DNA from: CALRBF01 sp041164045
Lineage (GTDB): Bacteria > Patescibacteriota > Minisyncoccia > SW-4-49-11
Assembly: GCA_041164045.1 (NCBI GenBank)
Contig: JBEAQD010000028.1
Location: forward strand, 1-8,848
Direction of reading: 5' to 3'
Length of the DNA: 8,848 nucleotides
In this document: piece by piece, positions 1 to 7,253 of the stretch
Layout of the letters: every line of letters begins with the position of its first letter
Position numbering within the stretch: the stretch's first letter is position 1
The notes under the pieces: model-generated
The model's input: the letters and a program-made list of their open reading frames with translations, nothing else
The model's database searches: none
What the model was told of the DNA's origin: nothing
Program-made: the position numbers and the translations under genes

Positions 1-1139
1 AAATCCAACTCATAAAAAGCATTCGTTTCAACTTTTTGATTAACCTTAACCCCACCATCTTGAATTGCTCTTTTTGCCTCAGAGTTTGACATATCAAAAA
101 CTTGAGCCACAACCCCAAAAAGTCTTCTATCTTCTAATTTCTCAGCTTTAATAATTGGAACATCATTAGGAATCTCCTGTTTTGAGAATAATTGTTCAAA
201 ATAATCTCGAGCTTTATTAGCCTCCTCCACACCATAATACCTCACCACTATTGAAAAAGCCAAGTCAATTTTGATATCCCTTGGATTCTCCCCTACCTCT
301 AATCTCTGTCTATAATCCTCAACTCCACTAGATGGCATGTCTGTCGCTAATCTAAAATAATCTAAGATAAATTCATCTTTAATCGCCATTACCTTCACAA
401 ACATTTCATTAGCAGAGTCAGTAATATAAATACCATTACCCCAAGAGGAACTCATTTTCCTACCATCAATACCTAATAATAACTCAAAAGTCACAATATC
501 TTGTGGGTTTTGGTTATAATATTTTTGCACCTTCCTTCCAGCAATTAGATTAAAATATTGGTCATTCCCACCTAGCTCCAAATCTGATTTCACAATTACA
601 GAATCGTAACCTTGTATCAAAGGGTATAAAAATTCTCTCAAACTAATCCTAGTGTGAGATTGGTGTCGTTGTTGGAAATTATCCCTATCCAACATTTCAT
701 TAACCGAGAAAATATTCGCAATCTCAGTCAAAGTATCAAAGGATAGATTACTTAGCCATTCTGAATTATACCTTATTTCTACTTTTGTGATGTCCAAAAT
801 TTTAGATATTTGCTCAATATAATTAGTCAAATTATGCTCCACTTGCTCCTTAGTCAACATTGGCCTCTCCGAATCTTTATCTGAAGCATCCCCAATCCTA
901 GCTGTAAAATCTCCAATTATAAGAATAATTTGATGCCCCCAATCTTGCAATTGTCGCAATTTCCAAAAAGGGACTGCCCGCCCTAAATGAATCTTATCAC
1001 TAGTCGGATCAATCCCAAATTTCACCCGCAATTTCCTACCTGATAGCAAAGCCTGTTCCAGATGCTCTGACTCTAGATAATTAGTCACTCCCCTTGTAAG
1101 CCACTCTTGAACTTGTTGTTGATCTACCTGTGTTGACAT
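1..1139 (-). CDS. tyrS: Tyrosyl-tRNA synthetase, C-terminus cut by window edge
   Basis: Class I aminoacyl-tRNA synthetase that charges tRNA-Tyr with tyrosine in the cytoplasm. I translated it by hand: 379 codons run without a stop from the ATG at 1139 to the left edge, so only the extreme C-terminus is missing. A Rossmann catalytic core opens with KFGIDPT (residues 40-46) and the HIGH-box variant HLGR (51-54). LIIGDFTARIGD follows, then the adenylate-loop motif KMSSS (228-232) followed by WGN, which is diagnostic of TyrRS. The last ~35 visible residues (from about SEAKRAI to GGVKVNQKVE) are an S4-type RNA-binding domain. The layout resembles the TyrS2/TyrZ branch rather than the E. coli type. 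The second HIGH histidine is arginine here. The start was chosen because an extended -10 promoter lies about 35 bases upstream; no Shine-Dalgarno is visible. The gene sits 123 bases after leuS and has its own promoter. Confidence 0.95.
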   Translation of the reverse strand, partial: MSTQVDQQQVQEWLTRGVTNYLESEHLEQALLSGRKLRVKFGIDPTSDKIHLGRAVPFWKLRQLQDWGHQIILIIGDFTARIGDASDKDSERPMLTKEQVEHNLTNYIEQISKILDITKVEIRYNSEWLSNLSFDTLTEIANIFSVNEMLDRDNFQQRHQSHTRISLREFLYPLIQGYDSVIVKSDLELGGNDQYFNLIAGRKVQKYYNQNPQDIVTFELLLGIDGRKMSSSWGNGIYITDSANEMFVKVMAIKDEFILDYFRLATDMPSSGVEDYRQRLEVGENPRDIKIDLAFSIVVRYYGVEEANKARDYFEQLFSKQEIPNDVPIIKAEKLEDRRLFGVVAQVFDMSNSEAKRAIQDGGVKVNQKVETNAFYELD

Positions 1140-1172
1140 ATTTAGATGAAATGTTTCTTAATATTATAATTT

Positions 1173-1200
1173 ATTATAGCATATATTAAAAAATTATGAA
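1173..1200 (-). promoter_or_regulatory. tyrS promoter, extended -10
   Basis: On the minus strand the -10 hexamer TATAAT (1178 to 1173) is preceded by TGC, giving TATGCTATAAT, an extended -10. A weak -35 candidate, TTCATA (1200 to 1195), lies 16 bases upstream. Predicted transcription start is near 1166, leaving a leader of about 27 bases before the tyrS ATG. The core almost matches those before leuS, recA and the small membrane-protein gene. Confidence 0.6.
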
Positions 1201-1230
1201 TGATGAATTGTAGATTATTAATTATTATCG

Positions 1231-1252
1231 TAGGGGCGACCTTTTAGTCGCC
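1231..1252. repeat. Short GC-rich palindrome (REP/MITE-like)
   Basis: An inverted repeat GGCGAC (1235-1240) / GTCGCC (1247-1252) is separated by the 6-base loop CTTTTA. It is flanked by TAGG and TA, which can extend pairing past a 2-base bulge. It stands out as a GC island in an otherwise almost pure A/T gap between leuS and tyrS. Read on the minus strand no U-run follows the stem, so it is a poor intrinsic terminator for leuS. It resembles the short GTAGGGGCG-type palindromes dispersed in many bacterial genomes; that likeness is from memory and one copy cannot prove it. Confidence 0.45.
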
Positions 1253-1262
1253 TATGTTTGTA

Positions 1263-3761
1263 CTAAGCTATAATTATAATAATTTTTTTGGCTTGATTGA
1301 CTATGATTTTTTTAGGGATATAGGAGTTTAGAATTTGCTGCACTTTGGGTGAATTTAGGGCTTTGTCTTGAATATCCTGTTCAGCTTCATCGGCTGATAC
1401 TGTGATTATATCTCGCATTTTACCATTAATATGAATTTGATAATTTACTTGACTCTGTATTAGTTTTGTCTCATCATATTGAGGCCAATTTGATTGATGT
1501 ATACTGCTTGTCTCTCCTAATATTTCCCATAACTCTTCTGTCAAATGTGGGGCAAATGGGGCTAATAATTGAATGTATACTTTAATATTCTCTATCCCTA
1601 TATCCTTGATATTATATGAATTAAGATATTCCATCAGACTACTAATACAAGTATTATATTTTTGATTATCTATGTCTTGAGTGATTTTCTTGATCAAGAA
1701 GTGAGTATCGTAATCTAATTGAGAGCTATCATCCACTGACTCTAAGTTTTGAGTTTTTATATCTCTAATCCATTGATATACTCTCTTTAAAAATCTACTA
1801 CAACCAATTAGACCCTTGGTGTCCCAAGTGATGGCCTCATCGTAAGGCCCAATAAACATTTCATATACTCGCAAGGAGTCGGCTCCAAATGATTCTACCA
1901 TCTCAATTGGGTCTACAGTGTTACCTTTGGATTTTGACATTTTCTCTCCTCCTTCAGCTAAAATCATACCATGTTTAATTCTGGTCTGATATGGCTCTTG
2001 TGTTGGCACTACTCCAATATCATATAAAAATTTATGCCAAAATCTAGAATATAATAAATGCAATGTAACATGTTCCATTCCTCCATTATATAAGTCTACT
2101 GGTAGCCATTCTTGTAATAAATTTTTATCCGCTAAAACCGTGTCATTATTAGGGTCAATATATCTAAGATAGTACCAAGAGCTGCCTGCCCAATTTGGCA
2201 TAGTGTCTGTCTCTCGCATTCCCTCTACCCAATTGATGTCTGGTCTTGGATTTTGCCTCGAAATTGCCTGTCCTGTAATAGTATTATACCAAACTTCTAC
2301 CCAGTCTTTAGCTTGAGCTAAGGGACCATCTCCCAAACCTTGCGGGATATATGATTCAACCTCTGGTAATTCTAAAGGTAAATCGGTTATTGCAAGTGGT
2401 ACTGCATATTGTAAGATACCATCTACTTCTCTAGTAATTGCTTGTTGGGGTAAAAATTCAGTAATCTCACCTGCTAGTTGCTTATAGCCTTCCCCACCAA
2501 TCCATACTATTGGGAAAGCCTCTCCCCAATATCTTTGTCTAGAGAACACCCAGTCTCGGAGTTTATATTGAACTTGTTGCTGACCTAAATTTTGATCTAC
2601 TAATTCTCTTATTAATTGTAGCTTGGCTTCTGTTGTAGATAAGCCATTATATGACTCTGAGTTCTCTAGGATATTATTATCTGTGATGACATTGATAATT
2701 TCTAAATTATATTTCTCGGCAAATTCCCTATCTCGCTCATCGTGAGCAGGTACTGCCATCACAGCTCCTGTTCCATAATTCATCAATACATAATCTGCTG
2801 TCCAAATTGGGATTAGCTTGCCGGTGAGTGAATGTATAGCATAAGCTCCCGTAAATACTCCTGTTTTATATTTTTCTTGCTGACGGTCTAAGTCACTTTT
2901 GGATTTGGTTTGCTCATGATATTGTTGGACTTGACTCTGATATTCTGCTGTTGTAATTTTATTCAAAAGTGGGTGCTCAGGGGCTAATACCAAGAATGTC
3001 ACCCCAAACAAAGTATCTATTCTGGTGGTAAAGACTTCTACAAATTGAGTTGAGTTAGCAATTTGGAATTTTAATTGCACTCCTTCACTGCGGCCTATCC
3101 AATTTCTCTGTTGAGTTTTGATAACTGATAAATAGTCGACTGTCTCTAAGTCTTTGTCCAATCTATCTGCATATTTGGTAATAGCTAGCATCCATTGTCT
3201 TAATGGAACTCTGGTACAAGGATGTCCTCCTCTCTCGGATTTACCGTCTATAACTTCTTCATTGGCAAGGACGGTTTTTAGTTCTTCACACCACCAAACT
3301 TGGGTTGTATCCTGATAAGCAAGTCCTGCTTTGAACATTTGCAACCAAATCCATTGTGTCCATTTATAATATTTAGGATCAGTGGTGTTTATCTCTCGGC
3401 TCCAATCAAAAGACAGTCCCAAAACTGCTAATTGTTTTTTAAAATTATTTATATTATCTGCAGTAGCTATAGCTGGGGAGATATTATTTTGTATTGCATA
3501 ATTCTCTGTTGGTAAACCAAAAGCATCCCACCCAATTGGGTATAATACTTTTTGCCCCTGCATACGATACATACGAGCCTTGATATCCTGGGCTACATAA
3601 CTTCTGATATGCCCTACATGTAATCCAGCTCCTGATGGAAATGGGAACTCTACTAGAATATATTTTTTATCATCAGAAACCTGTTTATCTAAACTATAGT
3701 CTACAAATCCTTCTGCCCATTTCTGAATCCATTTCTGTTCAATAGTTCTATGATTATACAT
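1263..3761 (-). CDS. leuS: Leucyl-tRNA synthetase
   Basis: Charges tRNA-Leu with leucine and hydrolyses mischarged products; cytoplasmic class I synthetase of 832 residues, a normal bacterial length. The HIGH motif is HVGH (48-51) after FPFPSGAGL. WDAFGLPTE follows near residue 78. The CP1 editing domain carries TTRIDT (245-250) and VPAHDERD, whose editing aspartate is D341. RETDTMPNWAGSSWYYLRY is the late catalytic-domain signature. KMSKS is at 607-611. The C-terminal anticodon-binding and tRNA-contact region ends in an isoleucine-rich tail before a TAG stop. The first zinc-knuckle region keeps only C158 and C182, with GKSERGGHP where many LeuRS have further cysteines, so it probably does not bind zinc; this variant is common among bacteria. 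The ATG at 3761 follows an extended -10 promoter and has no recognisable Shine-Dalgarno. It lies 45 bases after the second mutase gene and 123 bases before tyrS. Confidence 0.97.
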   Translation of the reverse strand: MYNHRTIEQKWIQKWAEGFVDYSLDKQVSDDKKYILVEFPFPSGAGLHVGHIRSYVAQDIKARMYRMQGQKVLYPIGWDAFGLPTENYAIQNNISPAIATADNINNFKKQLAVLGLSFDWSREINTTDPKYYKWTQWIWLQMFKAGLAYQDTTQVWWCEELKTVLANEEVIDGKSERGGHPCTRVPLRQWMLAITKYADRLDKDLETVDYLSVIKTQQRNWIGRSEGVQLKFQIANSTQFVEVFTTRIDTLFGVTFLVLAPEHPLLNKITTAEYQSQVQQYHEQTKSKSDLDRQQEKYKTGVFTGAYAIHSLTGKLIPIWTADYVLMNYGTGAVMAVPAHDERDREFAEKYNLEIINVITDNNILENSESYNGLSTTEAKLQLIRELVDQNLGQQQVQYKLRDWVFSRQRYWGEAFPIVWIGGEGYKQLAGEITEFLPQQAITREVDGILQYAVPLAITDLPLELPEVESYIPQGLGDGPLAQAKDWVEVWYNTITGQAISRQNPRPDINWVEGMRETDTMPNWAGSSWYYLRYIDPNNDTVLADKNLLQEWLPVDLYNGGMEHVTLHLLYSRFWHKFLYDIGVVPTQEPYQTRIKHGMILAEGGEKMSKSKGNTVDPIEMVESFGADSLRVYEMFIGPYDEAITWDTKGLIGCSRFLKRVYQWIRDIKTQNLESVDDSSQLDYDTHFLIKKITQDIDNQKYNTCISSLMEYLNSYNIKDIGIENIKVYIQLLAPFAPHLTEELWEILGETSSIHQSNWPQYDETKLIQSQVNYQIHINGKMRDIITVSADEAEQDIQDKALNSPKVQQILNSYIPKKIIVNQAKKIIIIIA

Positions 3762-3784
3762 AAAATAAAAATTTTAATTGTATT

Positions 3785-3814
3785 ATTATATCATAATTTT
3801 TATTCACTATTCAA
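3785..3814 (-). promoter_or_regulatory. leuS promoter, extended -10
   Basis: On the minus strand, -35 TTGAAT (3814 to 3809) is separated by 18 bases from -10 TATAAT (3790 to 3785). TGA stands directly before the -10, giving TATGATATAAT. The -35 overlaps the last codons of the upstream mutase gene. Predicted start is near 3778, with a leader of about 17 bases of A/T and no Shine-Dalgarno before the leuS ATG. Confidence 0.65.
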
Positions 3815-4487
3815 GTGTAGATTGTGTCGAAATTCCTGTATTATAGTCATATTCTAATACTAACGCTTGAGAAGGATTAATATTAAATTTAATAGTATCC
3901 TCAATAGATAGTTTTTGAAAGTATTTAAATATAGCTCTAATGCTATCGTGATGAGCAACAATTAAGACATCCTGATTTTTCTCCAAAATTGGTAATAAAG
4001 TATCTAATATAAATAATTCTACTCTCGCACAAACATCTTTTAGACTTTCTACTGCTGGCAAGTTTTCTGGCAATATATTAGCATACCTTCTATCTTTAGA
4101 AGGATGAGATTGATCATCTAGTAAAATAGGGCTAACAGTCTGATCCCAGCTCAAATTAATTTCATTAATATTAGGATATTTTAAAAGAGCTTCTTGATAA
4201 GTGGAACCCTGCACTACGCCATAATGTCTTGGATTTAACCTCCAATCATGGATTTCTGCAATCCAGGAATGATACATACTGTTCATTATAGTCCATGCAC
4301 TAACAATTGACCTTTCTAAAACAGAGGTTATAACTATATCTATATCTGTATTATTGTTAAGTAATATATTTCCAATGTGCTTTAATGTATCTCTTTTCTC
4401 TAATAAAGGGACATCAATCCACCCTATAAACCTATTCTCCTGGTCCCATTGACTATCTCCGTGTCTAACTAAAATAATCTTTGACAT
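3807..4487 (-). CDS. Degenerate phosphoglycerate mutase paralog (histidine phosphatase fold)
   Basis: 226 residues, clearly homologous to 2,3-bisphosphoglycerate-dependent phosphoglycerate mutase (dPGM) and to its upstream neighbour. It keeps the phosphohistidine motif RHGDS (R8, H9), GWIDVPLL, TSVLERS and the second active-site histidine H179. It has lost key dPGM residues. The catalytic glutamate of LNERHYG is proline (P86 in WRLNPRHYG). The substrate-binding WRR pair is W114-D115-Q116. AHGNSLRA is AHHDSIRA. It also lacks the C-terminal tail of its neighbour. Mutase activity is therefore doubtful; it could be a phosphatase, a regulatory partner of the active mutase, or a decaying copy, although the frame is intact. 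The ATG at 4487 lies 3 bases after the upstream stop, without a Shine-Dalgarno, so translation is probably coupled. It is the last gene of the recA transcription unit. Confidence 0.85.
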   Translation of the reverse strand: MSKIILVRHGDSQWDQENRFIGWIDVPLLEKRDTLKHIGNILLNNNTDIDIVITSVLERSIVSAWTIMNSMYHSWIAEIHDWRLNPRHYGVVQGSTYQEALLKYPNINEINLSWDQTVSPILLDDQSHPSKDRRYANILPENLPAVESLKDVCARVELFILDTLLPILEKNQDVLIVAHHDSIRAIFKYFQKLSIEDTIKFNINPSQALVLEYDYNTGISTQSTLE

Positions 4488-4490
4488 AAT

Positions 4491-5246
4491 TTATTTTGAT
4501 TTAAAAATAGACTTAATTTTATTTAATAAGCTAACTTTTTCTTCAGTATGACCTATAAGATAATATTTCTTCAAAACTTTTAATGTATTCTCTTCTAATT
4601 CATACACTAAAGGATTACCAGTAGGTATTTCAACGTCTATTATTTTACTATCTGAAATCCCTTCTAAGAACTTAAGCAAAGCTCTCAAACTATTACCATG
4701 AGCTGAAATAATAAGTCTTTTACCCGACAAAATTGCAGGTTTTAATTCAGATTCCCAGTATGGGTTAACCCTGTCCAGAGTATCTTTAAGAGATTCTCCA
4801 ATAGGCAATTGATCTAATGGTATCTTTTTATACCTATCATCACTAGCTGGATATCTAGGATCATACTCTGATAACAAAGGTGGTTTTATAGCAAACGCTC
4901 TTCTCCATACTTTGACCTGATATTCACCAAATTCTTCTACTGACTCCGCTTTATTTTTACCTTGTAGGCCACCATAATGCCTTTCATTGAGATGCCAGTC
5001 TTTAATAACTGGGATCCAAGTCATATGAGCACTTTCTAAAGCATATTGCAGTGTATCTATAGCTCTATCCAACATAGAGGTGTAAGCAACATCAAATTCT
5101 AAACCATGTTGAGCTAAAGCTACACCAGCAACTCTAGCCTCTTGTATACCCGTTGAAGACAACTCTACATCAGTCCACCCAGTAAATTTATCTAGTTGAT
5201 TCCAGACACTTTCTCCATGCCTCATCAATACTAAAGTGTAAGACAT
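4491..5246 (-). CDS. gpmA: 2,3-bisphosphoglycerate-dependent phosphoglycerate mutase
   Basis: Interconverts 3- and 2-phosphoglycerate in lower glycolysis and gluconeogenesis; cytoplasmic, 251 residues, the usual dPGM length. All hallmark residues are present: RHGES with phosphohistidine H10 and R9, W15-N16, GWTDVELS, TSMLDRA, WHLNERHYGGLQG with catalytic E88, the substrate-binding WRR (R115, R116), ESLKDT, and SAHGNSLRA with H183. The last ~25 residues form a lysine-rich tail (to KIKSIFKSK) of unknown role. The ATG at 5246 follows a good Shine-Dalgarno, GGAGGAA, embedded in the end of recA. Only 2 bases separate it from the recA stop, and its own stop is 3 bases before the degenerate paralog, which indicates co-transcription from the recA promoter. 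The placement beside recA is unusual; no glycolytic neighbour is in the window. Confidence 0.95.
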   Translation of the reverse strand: MSYTLVLMRHGESVWNQLDKFTGWTDVELSSTGIQEARVAGVALAQHGLEFDVAYTSMLDRAIDTLQYALESAHMTWIPVIKDWHLNERHYGGLQGKNKAESVEEFGEYQVKVWRRAFAIKPPLLSEYDPRYPASDDRYKKIPLDQLPIGESLKDTLDRVNPYWESELKPAILSGKRLIISAHGNSLRALLKFLEGISDSKIIDVEIPTGNPLVYELEENTLKVLKKYYLIGHTEEKVSLLNKIKSIFKSK

Positions 5247-5248
5247 AA

Positions 5249-6322
5249 TTATTCCTCCACAGAACTAGCTATCACAGTATCATTTGCCTCCACTAATTCG
5301 GTAGATAAATCTTCTTTAGACAATACATCAGTATATAATTTTTCCATAATCCCTTGATTATCTCTTAGAAATCTTCTAGCCGCCTCCAATCCTTGCCCTA
5401 TAGTATTACCTTCTAGATCCTGTATATATGTTCCTTTCTTCTTCAAAACCCCAACTTTAAGGGCCAAATTAATCAAATCCGTTTCCAGAGATACTCCTTC
5501 ATTATACATAATATCAAACTCTGCAACTTTGAAAGGAGCTGCAACTTTATTTTTTACAATCTTAGCTTTTGTTCTTGCTCCAATTACTTCTTCTCCTTTT
5601 TTGATCTGAGCCACTCGTTTAATCTCTATTCTAACAGAGGCATAAAATTTCAAAGCTTTACCTCCTGGTGTTTCAACTGGACTACCATACCCCATAGCTC
5701 CAATCTTCATACGAGTTTGGTTAGTGAATATAATAGTAGTATTAGCTTTAGCAGATATAGCTGTCAACTTACGTAGAGCTTGTGACATTAACCTAGCTTG
5801 AATAGCTACATGAGAGTCTCCCATATCTCCTTCTATTTCCGCTTTAGGCACTATAGCTGCCACAGAGTCAAGAACAATAATATCTACATTGCCTGAATGC
5901 ACTAAAGCTTCTACAATTGACAAAGCTTCTTCTCCAGTGTTAGGCTGAGAAATTAACAAATCGTCAGTATTTACTTTGAGCTTTTTGGCATATTCAGGAT
6001 CTAGAGCATGCTCTGTATCAATAAATGCAGCAACTCCACCTTCTTTTTGAGCATTAGCGATTACTTGTAAACAAATTGTAGTTTTACCACTAGATTCTGG
6101 TCCATAAATTTCTATAATTCTACCTTGCGGCATCCCTCCAATACCAAGAGCTCTATCAAGAGAAATTGAACCAGTCGAATAAGATTTGATATCAACTTTC
6201 TTGACATCTCCTAACTTCATCATTGACTCATCTCCGAATTTACTTTTAATATCTTCTAAGACTGATTGTATTTTCTCATTTTTACTAATCTTATCTGTGG
6301 ATTTAGATTTATTCTTTGCCAT
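5249..6322 (-). CDS. recA: Recombinase RecA
   Basis: DNA-dependent ATPase that forms filaments on single-stranded DNA and drives homologous recombination, and in many bacteria the SOS co-protease reaction. 357 residues, a normal length. A short lysine-rich N-terminus leads into the polymerisation helix. Walker A is GPESSGKTT (74-82), followed by FIDTEHALDPEYA. Walker B is IIVLDSVAA. The L1 region is EIEGDMGDSHVAIQARLMSQALRK read in two parts, and the DNA-binding loop L2 contains NQTRMKIG and ETPGGKALKFY. The C-terminus is mildly acidic (ends SSVEE). No intein is present. The ATG at 6322 is preceded by a weak AAGAAG and by a strong promoter in the 66-base gap after the phytoene synthase gene. 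I saw no CTGT/ACAG or GAAC/GTTC LexA-type box upstream, though a 14-base AT palindrome overlaps the predicted start. Two mutase genes follow almost without a gap. Confidence 0.98.
   Translation of the reverse strand: MAKNKSKSTDKISKNEKIQSVLEDIKSKFGDESMMKLGDVKKVDIKSYSTGSISLDRALGIGGMPQGRIIEIYGPESSGKTTICLQVIANAQKEGGVAAFIDTEHALDPEYAKKLKVNTDDLLISQPNTGEEALSIVEALVHSGNVDIIVLDSVAAIVPKAEIEGDMGDSHVAIQARLMSQALRKLTAISAKANTTIIFTNQTRMKIGAMGYGSPVETPGGKALKFYASVRIEIKRVAQIKKGEEVIGARTKAKIVKNKVAAPFKVAEFDIMYNEGVSLETDLINLALKVGVLKKKGTYIQDLEGNTIGQGLEAARRFLRDNQGIMEKLYTDVLSKEDLSTELVEANDTVIASSVEE
5252..5258 (-). promoter_or_regulatory. Shine-Dalgarno of gpmA
   Basis: GGAGGAA on the minus strand (5258 to 5252), with the GGAGG core about 7 bases from the ATG at 5246. 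It lies inside the final codons of recA. This is the only strong ribosome-binding site in the window and it fixes the gpmA start. First genes behind promoters here lack one. Confidence 0.85.
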
Positions 6323-6332
6323 ATTACTTCTT

Positions 6333-6346
6333 ATTTAATATTAAAT
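6333..6346. promoter_or_regulatory. Palindrome at recA transcription start (possible operator)
   Basis: ATTTAATATTAAAT is a perfect 14-base inverted repeat just downstream of the recA -10 box, covering the predicted transcription start near 6342. The position suits a repressor site. Palindromes of this kind also arise by chance in A/T-only sequence, so regulation is only a suggestion. Confidence 0.25.
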
Positions 6347-6348
6347 TA

Positions 6349-6377
6349 ATTATATCATATAAATGATTTACCTTCAA
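6349..6377 (-). promoter_or_regulatory. recA promoter, extended -10
   Basis: On the minus strand, -35 TTGAAG (6377 to 6372) and -10 TATAAT (6354 to 6349) are separated by exactly 17 bases. TGA stands before the -10, giving TATGATATAAT. This is close to the sigma-70 consensus with an extended -10. It lies in the gap after the phytoene synthase gene, so recA, gpmA and the paralog probably form one transcript, with a leader of about 20 bases. Confidence 0.75.
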
Positions 6378-6388
6378 ATATTAAAAAT

Positions 6389-7249
6389 TTATCCTTGAAA
6401 TCCATATTCTAGAGCGGATTTACCTAATATATAAATTTTTTCTCTTTTAGAAGTCCTTGCTCTTTTGGTCAAAACATCATAATTATTTTGCTCAATCTTA
6501 TCTAGAATAGCTTCATACATACGGCTGGCCATAATTACTGCAAATCTACCTCTTTTATTGAGATATTTGAGACCACTATCAGACTGTCTATACAAATTTC
6601 TAGCTCTTTTGATTTCAAATTTTATTAATTTTATAAAATCTGCATTAATTTTATTATCTCTGATATTATTTTCTGTTACATTATATTTATGCATATCTTC
6701 TTGTGGCAAATAGATTCTTCCCCTTTCTTTATAATCCTCTCCAATATCTCGAATAAAATTAGTCAGTTGCATAGCCTCTCCTAGATAAGGAGCATATTTT
6801 AAAGCTTTATCACTATTAAAGCCAATCACATAACTCATTATGAGACCAACCACTGAAGCAGAACCATACATATATTCCTGCAGATCTCCATAAGAATCAT
6901 ATCTATTGGTATACACATCCTGCTTCATAGCTTTGAGGAAATCCAAACTATATTGATAAGGTATATTATACTGTTTAAAAACTTTGGCCGTTAGGTTTAA
7001 AACTGGATATGAAGAGTTTTCACCTTTATAAGCTTTGGCCCACATTAATTCCCAATCCTCTAACTCTGATAAAGTCTCATTTTCATTTTTCGTACTAGAA
7101 TTATCTACAATTTCGTCTGGTATACGAAAGAAGCTGTATAAAGCATAGGTTGCTTGTTTTAAGTCATTAGGCAAAAACCTAGTTGCAAAATAATAACTTG
7201 TGCCGAACTTTTTTGTTATAGATTCTATCGAATTGGTATATTTATCCAT
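6389..7249 (-). CDS. crtB: Phytoene synthase (squalene/phytoene synthase family)
   Basis: Head-to-head condensation of two prenyl diphosphates; by family, two GGPP give phytoene, the first C40 carotenoid precursor. 286 residues from the ATG at 7249, typical for CrtB. Both metal-binding DxxxD motifs are present: DEIVD (D45, D49) and RDIGED (D168, D172). The second runs into Y-K-ERGRIYLPQED, the form seen in phytoene synthases more than in HpnC/HpnD. YGSASVVGLIM and LGEAMQLTNFIRD also fit. An in-frame TTG at 7273 would add 8 residues and overlap the upstream gene by 20 bases. I prefer the ATG because AGGGG (7265 to 7261) precedes it and the family's conserved region starts well inside. It begins 4 bases after the GGPP synthase stop, so the two are one operon and substrate supply is next door. 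Squalene or dehydrosqualene synthase are the alternatives. Confidence 0.88.
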   Translation of the reverse strand: MDKYTNSIESITKKFGTSYYFATRFLPNDLKQATYALYSFFRIPDEIVDNSSTKNENETLSELEDWELMWAKAYKGENSSYPVLNLTAKVFKQYNIPYQYSLDFLKAMKQDVYTNRYDSYGDLQEYMYGSASVVGLIMSYVIGFNSDKALKYAPYLGEAMQLTNFIRDIGEDYKERGRIYLPQEDMHKYNVTENNIRDNKINADFIKLIKFEIKRARNLYRQSDSGLKYLNKRGRFAVIMASRMYEAILDKIEQNNYDVLTKRARTSKREKIYILGKSALEYGFQG

Positions 7250-7253
7250 ATTT

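Noticed and set aside
1231..1252. GC hairpin after leuS as an intrinsic terminator
   Set aside because: On the minus strand the stem is followed by CCUACGAUAAU rather than a U-run, so it lacks the second half of an intrinsic terminator.
3762..3806. Terminator between the mutase paralog and leuS
   Set aside because: The gap holds only A/T sequence and the leuS promoter, with no GC stem, so some read-through from the recA unit into leuS is possible.
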